From Bacteroidota bacterium (GTDB lineage Bacteria > Bacteroidota > Bacteroidia > UKL13-3): a DNA stretch of 57,272 nucleotides. The notes under the pieces were generated by a model, which was not told where the DNA came from, made no database searches, and saw only the letters and a program-made list of their open reading frames with translations. The stretch is taken from assembly GCA_025359805.1 (NCBI GenBank), contig JANYDU010000018.1, forward strand, positions 1 to 57,272, written 5' to 3'. Positions 51,233 through 57,272 of this stretch are shown here, piece after piece (within the stretch, counting starts at the first letter, position 1; each line of letters starts with the position of its first letter). The position numbers and the translations under genes are program-made.

Positions 51233-52531
51233 CTAATCATATTTGTATCTAACAAACCATTTATCGCTAAAAGTTAATCCCATTATTATTCTAAAGTATT
51301 CTTCTCTTATTAAATTATCTTTAGCAGTTCCCCTTACAAAATATTCTCCAGTAATATTTAGTTTTGAGCCTCTAATACTAAGAGGCAATCCTAATCCTGC
51401 CGAAACGCCATACGTAGAAATATTAGTTCCATAAATGTTTAAATATCCATTGTCGTACCTCGCTCCTACTCTATATTCAATTCTATTTATATAGTTTTTA
51501 TAATCTGCTTTTTTAGGAATAAAACTTGCCCCTGCCGAAATGCTTAAATTATTTTTTAATGAGTCTGTAGTTCCAAATAATTTGTAGGTAGACCAATTCG
51601 CGTAATTTATATCGGCACACACCATCCATTTATCAATTTCTTCAAATGAAACTCCACTTTTAATGATGAATGGAAGATTAATAACTCCTTTTCTATTTCC
51701 ATCATATACAATGGTATCTTTTGTTCCTGAAATTCCTCCAACTCCCAATGTGCGTGCGCTATAATCTTGAGAAGAGTTTAATCCAGTTGCCAAGTTAAAA
51801 GTGGTTCCAATAACTAATTTATATTTATCTTCAAGAAGTTTATTTTTGAAAAGTTTATGATATTGAATTCCATAATCAACATATACATCACCAACGTACG
51901 TTTTTCTTACTTCCTGAACATTATATTGATTTAAACTTGGATCAATATAAATAGATTTTATAGTTGATAATTGCCCCCACATATATGATACGTTAACTCC
52001 CACAGAAAGATTTTTTAATACCGCAATACCCGTTCCTAAATAAAATTTCGAAATCCCGCCTTTACCTGCCGTTTGAAGTATTGCGGGCAAATTCATACTT
52101 CCGGTAGCATCTGCATACGTTACATTTGATGCAACGGAATACCCTACACTGCTAACTGGTTGCAAGCCAAATGAAAGTCCCCAACGCAATTTTTGTGAAA
52201 GTGGAATTCCAATACTTAAATAACCATAAGAATAATTATAGATGCGACTACTGCCAAAAGTATTTATAATATCTCCTGAGCTTTGTTTAAAACCAGCTTC
52301 AATAATGGTGTATTTTAATCCTCCATAAGAAGCCGGATTTTGATTATTAATTTCTGAAGCCCTCCTAAAACCTTGCACAGTTTGCCCTAATGCACTTTGA
52401 GTTGCATTACCTCCAAACTGCAAATCACCAATACCCAAAGCTGAGTATGGAGATTTACTAAGGTTTTGAGCACGAACAGTAATAACTGTAAAACTAAAAT
52501 ATATGAGAAGCCTAAAGGCTTTAATGAACAT
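51233..52531 (-). CDS. Outer-membrane beta-barrel protein of unknown function
   Basis: A 432-residue exported barrel. Signal peptide from ATG 52529-52531 (cleavage near V-R-A-Q), then S-K-S-P-Y-S-A-L-G-I-G-D-L-Q-F-G-G and R-A-S-E-I-N-N-Q-N-P-A-S-Y-G-G, a conserved N-terminus of FadL/OmpP1-like Bacteroidota proteins, followed by alternating strands to the C-terminal R-Y-K-Y-D. The earlier in-frame TTG (52540) adds three residues. The start overlaps the coaX stop by 11 bases. FadL-type barrels move hydrophobic compounds, but a specific role is not supported; the position before lptC is suggestive of envelope function. Confidence 0.75.
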   Translation of the reverse strand: MFIKAFRLLIYFSFTVITVRAQNLSKSPYSALGIGDLQFGGNATQSALGQTVQGFRRASEINNQNPASYGGLKYTIIEAGFKQSSGDIINTFGSSRIYNYSYGYLSIGIPLSQKLRWGLSFGLQPVSSVGYSVASNVTYADATGSMNLPAILQTAGKGGISKFYLGTGIAVLKNLSVGVNVSYMWGQLSTIKSIYIDPSLNQYNVQEVRKTYVGDVYVDYGIQYHKLFKNKLLEDKYKLVIGTTFNLATGLNSSQDYSARTLGVGGISGTKDTIVYDGNRKGVINLPFIIKSGVSFEEIDKWMVCADINYANWSTYKLFGTTDSLKNNLSISAGASFIPKKADYKNYINRIEYRVGARYDNGYLNIYGTNISTYGVSAGLGLPLSIRGSKLNITGEYFVRGTAKDNLIREEYFRIIMGLTFSDKWFVRYKYD

Positions 52532-53246
52532 TGATAGCAAGTATTTTATTTAATCCGTATAGCACCAAAAAAGGCGCTGCAAATATGTTTCTTTTTATGT
52601 GTTTATCAAACAAAACTGAATTGCCACCACAAGTAATCACTTGAACCGCACCATAACGTTGTTCATAACGAGTAATCGTTTCATTTATTTCGCCCAATAT
52701 TCCATAAAACACACCCGAAAGAATAGAAGTTTCTGTGGTGGTTCCAACAAATTCATTTATTTCTTTAAAGGTGAGTTGGGGCAATTTTTGCGTGAAATGA
52801 TGCAAGGCATGTAATCTCATTTGCAAACCTGGAGAAATGGCTCCTCCTAAATAATTATCATCTGCCGAAATAAAATCATAGGTAATACAAGTTCCTAAAT
52901 CAATAATTAAAGAATTGGTTTTCGGAAACATTTGAACAGCTCCGGCAACGGCAGCAATTCTATCCATACCAAGAGTTTGTGGTGTTTGGTAATGATTGTT
53001 AAAAGGTAATTTTGTTTGGTGAGAGAGCTTGATGAAATCAGTTTGAGCGCTAAGTATTTTTTCTATTTCTATATCCTCAAAACCCACATTGCTTAATATA
53101 CTTTTTGAAGGCAAATAGGTGTCGATTATTTTTTGTAAATCAGGCGTTTTATCTTTATCAAACACAAAAGTTTTTTGCAAGGTATTATCATTAAAAATAC
53201 CCGCTTTTATTTTTGTATTTCCGATATCAACAACTAAGTTAACCAT
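52521..53246 (-). CDS. coaX: Type III pantothenate kinase
   Basis: CoaX, 241 residues, phosphorylates pantothenate in the first step of CoA synthesis. ASKHA-fold motifs: V-V-D-I-G-N-T-K-I-K near 5-14, G-M-D-R-I-A-A-V-A-G-A near 93-103, D-L-G-T-C-I-T-Y-D near 116-124, and G-G-A-I-S-P-G near 134. Length and motifs are standard. Overlaps the barrel gene, and starts 5 bases after the preceding secreted-protein stop. Confidence 0.94.
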   Translation of the reverse strand: MVNLVVDIGNTKIKAGIFNDNTLQKTFVFDKDKTPDLQKIIDTYLPSKSILSNVGFEDIEIEKILSAQTDFIKLSHQTKLPFNNHYQTPQTLGMDRIAAVAGAVQMFPKTNSLIIDLGTCITYDFISADDNYLGGAISPGLQMRLHALHHFTQKLPQLTFKEINEFVGTTTETSILSGVFYGILGEINETITRYEQRYGAVQVITCGGNSVLFDKHIKRNIFAAPFLVLYGLNKILAINVH

Positions 53247-53251
53247 ATCAT

Positions 53252-54055
53252 TTAGCGATATGCAATAGCAATAGCAAATATAATTAAAGCAAAAGTCGTT
53301 CCTACACCTGCTGCATAATTAACCCAAACTTTTCCAGCTTTTGTACCATGTGCCGAAGTTCTATAAGCATTTGCATAAATGGGTTGTTTAGCAAGTTTTA
53401 AATCTGGATAACCTAAAGAATATTCTGCGGGCTCAACAAGAGAAGAAACAATAGGAAAAGGCAATCCATAAATTAGCAATATGCCTGATAAAAATGCAAT
53501 GGATGCTGGTGTCTTATATCCGGTATAGTAAATCCTTGCATCTTGTTGCCCTTTTAACCTCAACTCTTGGTTAGTATAAACAGGCTCATCGGTTGTTTCG
53601 GTTGATTGAAGCTCTCTAAAACAAATTTGAAAAACATCACTTTTATTAATGGCATATTGACTGGTATCTGTTGATGATGTCATTTTAAAAAGCACTTGTG
53701 TTGGTGTAATAGAATCAATATATACCTTAATTTTTTCCTCTGTTTTTGGATAAATAAAATCTGGTAAAGTAATAGCAGTTGTTGGCTTAATTGCACTTGC
53801 ATTTTTTTGTTTCACACCTTTTAATCGCTTGTAAATATCACTTCCGAAACCAATCGCTAAAATGTTTTCCTTTTTTAAAAAATATAAAGTGGTATCTGCT
53901 TCATCAAAAAGTTTAAAACTCAAATTATCATTAGCTATTGAGATAATATTAGCAGTAATTTTATCTCCAGTTTTTAATAAAATATATTCCTGTGCAGAAA
54001 CAGAAACCATAACTAACAATAAAAAAAACACGAGTACATTTTTAATCATTTTCAT
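53252..54055 (-). CDS. Secreted or membrane-anchored protein of unknown function
   Basis: A 267-residue protein with a signal peptide (cleavage near V-S-A-Q22). The mature N-terminal half repeats a short pattern (L-L-K-T-G-D-K-I-T-A-N-I, V-Y-I-D-S-I-T-P-T-Q-V) like two small beta units in tandem; an F-L-S-G-I-L-L-I-Y-G-L-P-F hydrophobic segment sits near 188-202, and the C-terminus ends in another (A-L-I-I-F-A-I-A-I-A). It is probably an inner-membrane or outer-membrane associated protein. The ATG overlaps the birA stop (ATGA) and coaX follows. Function not known. Confidence 0.65.
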   Translation of the reverse strand: MKMIKNVLVFFLLLVMVSVSAQEYILLKTGDKITANIISIANDNLSFKLFDEADTTLYFLKKENILAIGFGSDIYKRLKGVKQKNASAIKPTTAITLPDFIYPKTEEKIKVYIDSITPTQVLFKMTSSTDTSQYAINKSDVFQICFRELQSTETTDEPVYTNQELRLKGQQDARIYYTGYKTPASIAFLSGILLIYGLPFPIVSSLVEPAEYSLGYPDLKLAKQPIYANAYRTSAHGTKAGKVWVNYAAGVGTTFALIIFAIAIAYR

Positions 54056-54801
54056 AAATATGCTATTTCTTTAAATGCAAATAATTTGATTTCATTTTCA
54101 ACTTTTAACTTCAATCTGCCAAAACTATCAATTCCTTTAATCTCTCCTTCCAAAATTTCGTTTCCAACTTTAAACATTGACTTCACGTCCTTTTTATACA
54201 ATACATTTAGGTAATCATTCATCAATTTATATTTCAAATGTAGGGATATCTCTTCATATCTTTTATTCAAAAAAACAAGTAATTCATTCTTACAATTATC
54301 CATCTCAACATCTTTCTTTAATAATACCGAAAAAGAAATGGCATGTGCGTTTTGAAATTGCTGTTGATTGATATTGATGCCTATTCCAATAATACTATTT
54401 TTTATGGATGTGCCTTGAATACTATTTTCGATGAGCAAACCAGCAATCTTTTTATCGTTTACATAAATATCATTTGGCCATTTAATTTTTGTTTGATTGG
54501 GAAAATATGAATTCACAAAATCAAATACCGAAAGACAGGCAAACAAATTTAAATACACTTGTTCATCAGCTAAAATAGATGGGGGCATCACCAATACACT
54601 CAGCATTATATTTTTTTGAGATATGGATTCCCAATTATTTCCTGCTTGCCCACGCCCATGAGTTTGAAAATTAGTGCTAACCACTGCGCCATGATGAGCT
54701 TGATTGATCTCGAATAAATTGCGCATCACATCATTAGTTGATGAACACTCCTCAAAACGAAATACTTGCGAGCCAATGCTTTGTTGAAATATGTAAGCCA
54801 A
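54052..54801 (-). CDS. birA: Biotin--[acetyl-CoA-carboxylase] ligase
   Basis: A 249-residue biotin protein ligase without the N-terminal DNA-binding domain of E. coli BirA, so it is a class I enzyme with no repressor role. Motifs: C-S-S-T-N-D-V near 18-24, G-R-G-Q-A-G-N-N-W near 49-57 (biotinyl-AMP loop), and K-W-P-N-D-I-Y-V near 110-117 followed by K-I-A-G-L-L-I-E. TTG 54801 is the start: the conserved S-S-T-N-D requires about 18 residues before it and the first ATG comes too late. Its promoter region overlaps that of rsfS, divergent. Confidence 0.92.
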   Translation of the reverse strand: MAYIFQQSIGSQVFRFEECSSTNDVMRNLFEINQAHHGAVVSTNFQTHGRGQAGNNWESISQKNIMLSVLVMPPSILADEQVYLNLFACLSVFDFVNSYFPNQTKIKWPNDIYVNDKKIAGLLIENSIQGTSIKNSIIGIGININQQQFQNAHAISFSVLLKKDVEMDNCKNELLVFLNKRYEEISLHLKYKLMNDYLNVLYKKDVKSMFKVGNEILEGEIKGIDSFGRLKLKVENEIKLFAFKEIAYL

Positions 54802-54815
54802 ATATGTTACTTTTG
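54784..54815 (+). promoter_or_regulatory. Promoter of rsfS, TTG-N21-TACTTTTG
   Basis: TTG at 54784-54786, 21 bases, then TACTTTTG at 54808-54815, exact for TAnnTTTG. The ATG at 54837 is 21 bases downstream. The -33 part lies inside the first codons of birA. Confidence 0.55.
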
Positions 54816-54818
54816 CCT

Positions 54819-54826
54819 CGAAGATA
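54819..54826 (-). promoter_or_regulatory. -7-like element TATCTTCG of birA
   Basis: Minus strand TATCTTCG, the same octamer as before trmB, 17 bases upstream of the birA TTG. It faces the rsfS -7 element with three bases between. No -33 match at the right distance was found. Confidence 0.35.
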
Positions 54827-54836
54827 ATAGATTTAC

Positions 54837-55403
54837 ATGGCTAAGAAAGAAACCAAAACTGCAACTGTTAAAAAAAGTGTTGCAATAAAAAAAACAACTG
54901 CTGCTAAAAAAGTTACCAAAACTGCTCCCGCTAAAAAAGAAGTAGTTGCAAAAAAGGCTGTGGCTGTTAAAAAAACAACTGCTGCTAAAAAAGAAACCGC
55001 AAAAACTATTGCAAAACCTGCACCAGCAAAACGCCCAACAAAAGATACCAATGATGGATTAGAGATTGCGTTATTGCTAGCACAAGGGATGGCCGAACGA
55101 AAAGCGGAGGATATAAAAATATTGGATATGCGCAATGTGACAGGAGCCTCTACTGATTTTTTTGTAATTAGTCATGCCCCTTCTGATAAACAAGTGGAAG
55201 CCATTGCCGATAGTGCCGAAGATGAGCTGTTTAAAACAACTAAAGAACGCCCGTGGCACAGAGAAGGATACGAAAATTTAGAATGGGTTTTGTTAGATTA
55301 TATTAATGTGGTGGCACACGTTTTTCAACAAGAAAAAAGAGAATTTTATGCTATTGAAGATTTATGGGGAGATGCCGAAATCGTTCCTTTTAAAGCAAAA
55401 TAA
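54837..55403 (+). CDS. rsfS: Ribosome silencing factor RsfS with Lys/Ala-rich N-terminal extension
   Basis: A 188-residue protein. The last 115 residues are RsfS (Iojap/YbeB), which binds uL14 and blocks subunit joining when nutrients are low: D-M-R-N-V-T-G-A-S-T-D-F-F-V-I, W-H-R-E-G-Y-E-N-L-E-W, and V-L-L-D-Y-I-N-V-V-A-H-V-F. The first 70 residues are almost only Lys, Ala, Thr, Val and Pro (K-K-T-T-A-A-K-K twice), a histone H1-like tail missing from most RsfS proteins. A 25-base direct repeat lies in that tail. The tail may bind rRNA or DNA. ATG 54837. Confidence 0.92.
   Translation: MAKKETKTATVKKSVAIKKTTAAKKVTKTAPAKKEVVAKKAVAVKKTTAAKKETAKTIAKPAPAKRPTKDTNDGLEIALLLAQGMAERKAEDIKILDMRNVTGASTDFFVISHAPSDKQVEAIADSAEDELFKTTKERPWHREGYENLEWVLLDYINVVAHVFQQEKREFYAIEDLWGDAEIVPFKAK
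54888..54993. repeat. 25-bp direct repeat in the rsfS N-terminal extension
   Basis: The same 25 bases occur at 54888-54912 and 54969-54993, both coding for K-K-T-T-A-A-K-K. The 81-base distance keeps the frame, so the tail could grow or shrink by 27 residues through slippage or recombination. Confidence 0.85.
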
Positions 55404-55436
55404 CTTAAGCAATTTTATACACTTGATAGAACAGAT

Positions 55437-55463
55437 AAAGCAGTCGGGAAGGCTGCTTTTTTT
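55437..55463 (+). terminator. Terminator of rsfS
   Basis: AAAGCAG (55437-55443) pairs with CTGCTTT (55453-55459) around a nine-base loop, and the T-run continues to 55463. It is 34 bases after the rsfS stop. Confidence 0.8.
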
Positions 55464-55545
55464 GCGCCTAAAGAATAAAATATGAAAATATTAAGAGTTA
55501 CTTTTTTGAAAAAGTTTGTTACTTGCTAAGTATAAATAAAACTCC

Positions 55546-56820
55546 ATGAAACAATTATTTCTATTGATTATTTTTCTTGGCAATTTTTCATGCATTACCT
55601 ATTCTCAATTGATAAAACGATTTTCGGCACAGCAGTTTGAGTTTATAAACAAACAAATGAACGCTCAAGTGAAGAAAGATATTTTTACAGATTTTGCATG
55701 GCTTGCTCCCGATTTTAAAAGCAACAAAGTTTTACTTGAAGAAAAGGCATACTTTTTTATGATGAATGAAGCGGGCATTCAAATTAGGGAAATTGACAGC
55801 GATTTTTTTGAACTTAAAGGAAATGGAAACTATTTATTAGTAAGCAGAGAGTTTTCAAAAAATAATATTTACTATGATAGAAATATCCTTCAAAAAAGGG
55901 CTACAATAATTAATAAATGGTGCCCAAATTTTTTATTCGGTTCTACAAAAATAAATTGGAGTTGGGGAGCTTGCTTGGATTCCGTTTTAACCATTCCTTC
56001 TTATCCATTTTATCCATTTTTGCTTCGCGATAATTCTTTGTTTTATTTATATGAAGTATTGGATTCAATAGGCCATAAAAATTACTATTTGCAAAATGCA
56101 TCTTATGTTTTGGCTGTGGATGGTAATGGTGTAAAATATATTTTGTTGGATGCCGATTGTAATGGAAGCTATACCGATGGCAATGATAAAATTTTGTTCA
56201 ATACTTGGAACCCTTATCAAAAAGAATCAGGTTACAAAAAATTACCCTTATTAAAGGAGAATTTTTGGTACAATCAATCCTACTTAAATAATACTTTTTT
56301 TCTAACCTTTCATTTACATCATGGCAAATTCTATATTACTGATGAAAACAGTATTTATTCATCTGAGATAAAAAAAGGTGTAATACACTTTACTAAAATT
56401 CCTAATGAAGCAACTTTATTTATTAATGATACTTCTTATCAACTTCATAAAGGTACAACTAGTTTTGAGTGTGAATACGGGAAATACAATGCCAGAATTT
56501 ATGTAAAAGGCTTTAAAGATTTTGAAACTGCATTTACCATAAATGATAGTAACTCCAATACAATTATTCGTTATCCCAAAACCTCAGCTAGCGCAACAGT
56601 AAGTATTAAAAACATTCCCTCCACATCTTTTATCATCACCATAAAAAATACTTCAGGGCAAAATCAAGTATTGATTAACTCCAATACTTTTAGTGTTTCA
56701 AACAACATAAATGATATAGAAATTTATTGTGATGGCTATAACTTAAAGTGTTCAATTGATGTTTTAAAAAATAATTTTTATGAAATTGATTTTAGAGAAG
56801 AGCTGAAGATAAAAAATTGA
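55546..56820 (+). CDS. Secreted protein of unknown function, PEGA-like C-terminus
   Basis: A 424-residue exported protein: signal peptide (cleavage near T-Y-S-Q21), an N-terminal domain with A-D-C-N-G-S-Y-T-D-G-N-D-K-I-L-F-N-T (about 203-217, a possible calcium loop), and from about 280 small beta modules (I-P-N-E-A-T-L-F-I-N-D-T-S-Y, K-G-F-K-D-F-E-T-A-F) like PEGA-type surface repeats. No T9SS sorting domain is visible at the end (K-I-K-N). The following gene on the same strand also encodes a secreted protein, so this may be the start of a surface-protein locus. Function unknown. Confidence 0.65.
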   Translation: MKQLFLLIIFLGNFSCITYSQLIKRFSAQQFEFINKQMNAQVKKDIFTDFAWLAPDFKSNKVLLEEKAYFFMMNEAGIQIREIDSDFFELKGNGNYLLVSREFSKNNIYYDRNILQKRATIINKWCPNFLFGSTKINWSWGACLDSVLTIPSYPFYPFLLRDNSLFYLYEVLDSIGHKNYYLQNASYVLAVDGNGVKYILLDADCNGSYTDGNDKILFNTWNPYQKESGYKKLPLLKENFWYNQSYLNNTFFLTFHLHHGKFYITDENSIYSSEIKKGVIHFTKIPNEATLFINDTSYQLHKGTTSFECEYGKYNARIYVKGFKDFETAFTINDSNSNTIIRYPKTSASATVSIKNIPSTSFIITIKNTSGQNQVLINSNTFSVSNNINDIEIYCDGYNLKCSIDVLKNNFYEIDFREELKIKN

Positions 56821-56927
56821 ACGTGATATAATGATGCTGTATGAACGTAAAATAAATTTTCAATCAAAAAGGTCTTTAACTTTTACAATACATACACCAT
56901 ACTAAGAATAAGAGATATAAGAGTATA

Positions 56928-57272
56928 ATGAAATTTAAAGTGTTCATATCAATAAGTATAATCTGTTTGTTTAGCCAAGCTAAGGCACAAAACAAATTTG
57001 ATTATTTAAATAGTTTTACTAGCCAGTATGATTATGTTCATATGAGTAATGTGAAATCAATTAGTAAAAACGAATTGATATTTTCGGCAGTGGTTCATAC
57101 TCCAGATCAATATGAGAGTTTTTTTAGAACTAACTCCACTATCCTTTTCAGAACTACACTTAATGGAGATTTTATTAATTATAAAAATATAGATACTATT
57201 AAAGGCATAAATATTTGGAATATTAATAATGTGTTTGAAGGAGCGAACGATAGCTTAATACTAATAGCCAAT
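56928..57272 (+). CDS. Secreted protein, 5' part only (cut by the window edge)
   Basis: An open frame from ATG 56928 runs off the right edge after 115 codons with no stop. It begins with a signal peptide (M-K-F-K-V-F-I-S-I-S-I-I-C-L-F-S, cleavage near A-K-A-Q). The mature part (N-K-F-D-Y-L-N-S-F-T-S-Q-Y-D-Y-V-H, then S-K-N-E-L-I-F-S-A-V-V-H-T) resembles N-termini of Bacteroidota proteins with repeated beta-propeller units, but too little is visible to name a family. The gap to the previous gene is 107 bases. Confidence 0.65.
   Translation, partial: MKFKVFISISIICLFSQAKAQNKFDYLNSFTSQYDYVHMSNVKSISKNELIFSAVVHTPDQYESFFRTNSTILFRTTLNGDFINYKNIDTIKGINIWNINNVFEGANDSLILIAN

Noticed and set aside
54833..55135. 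Open frame of 100 codons on the minus strand
   Set aside because: Antisense to the Lys/Ala codons of the rsfS tail. It reads as Phe/Ala/Val-rich membrane-like sequence only because AAA and GCT codons are reversed.
1..57272. tRNA, rRNA, CRISPR array, insertion sequence or prophage
   Set aside because: I looked for tRNA-like T-arm and acceptor patterns, regular repeat-spacer spacing, transposase or integrase motifs and phage gene order, and saw none. Weak or fragmentary copies could escape reading by eye.

Overview
The window is A/T-rich chromosomal DNA from a member of the Bacteroidota. The evidence is a gliding-motility lipoprotein (GldH), three proteins with C-terminal type IX secretion (T9SS) sorting domains, a RicT/PSP1 gene between holB and gldH, lipoproteins with short lipoboxes, no visible Shine-Dalgarno sequences, and promoter elements of the Bacteroidota type (TTTG or TTG, then TAnnTTTG). 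I cannot assign it below phylum. There is no rRNA, tRNA, CRISPR array, prophage or complete mobile element that I can recognise. Most of the window is housekeeping sequence, with a few accessory patches.

Layout. 1-2.7 kb: tail of a DEAD-box helicase, a DUF2306-like membrane protein and purK-purE. 2.7-7.6 kb: holB, ricT, gldH and a ClC-type anion transporter. 7.6-14.9 kb: an O-methyltransferase, then trmB, a gamma-carbonic anhydrase-like protein, ribH, a lipoprotein, purN, hutI and an M61 peptidase. 15-17.7 kb: an FNR-like regulator, folE/queD on the other strand and an ECF sigma factor. 17.7-30.3 kb: a secreted protein, an FG-GAP T9SS protein, murF, folB with a coupled HExxH protein, a glutaryl-CoA dehydrogenase-like enzyme, a phosphohexomutase and a 1303-residue T9SS beta-helix protein. 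30.3-30.7 kb: a non-coding patch of unusual composition. 30.7-38.6 kb: a DUF4412-like protein, an enoyl-CoA hydratase, comEC, a small membrane protein, a sugar nucleotidyltransferase, glyA and an M28 peptidase. 38.6-44.6 kb: a barrel-gene remnant, threonine dehydrogenase, a methyltransferase and two large membrane proteins. 44.8-49.1 kb: a heme-uptake operon. 49.1-54.8 kb: a CNNM transporter, an unlisted 56-residue membrane protein, lptC, an outer-membrane protein, coaX, a secreted protein and birA. 54.8-57.3 kb: rsfS with a histone-like N-terminus and two secreted proteins, the last cut by the window edge.

How the genes fit together. PurK, PurE and PurN are purine-synthesis steps; GlyA supplies one-carbon units for PurN. 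FolE opens the pterin route used by FolB (folate) and QueD (queuosine). RibH, CoaX and BirA serve flavin, CoA and biotin. TrmB and QueD act on tRNA. The phosphohexomutase, nucleotidyltransferase and MurF feed the envelope, while LptC, GldH and the T9SS cargo act in it. The clearest accessory system is the heme locus: a T9SS-exported HmuY-like protein, an HmuR-like receptor with FRAP and NPNL motifs, and an HmuY-like lipoprotein, all in overlapping reading frames.

The most interesting signals outside genes are promoter elements placed almost on top of start codons. Two unrelated genes, purK and the CNNM gene, share TATATTTG-N4-GTG, and the ClC gene has TTTG-N19-TAACTTCG-N4-ATG, which suggests leaderless mRNAs. 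I found no convincing wholly new multi-gene system. The best candidates for new biology are the leaderless-promoter pattern, the two-HmuY heme locus and the 56-residue protein coupled to lptC.
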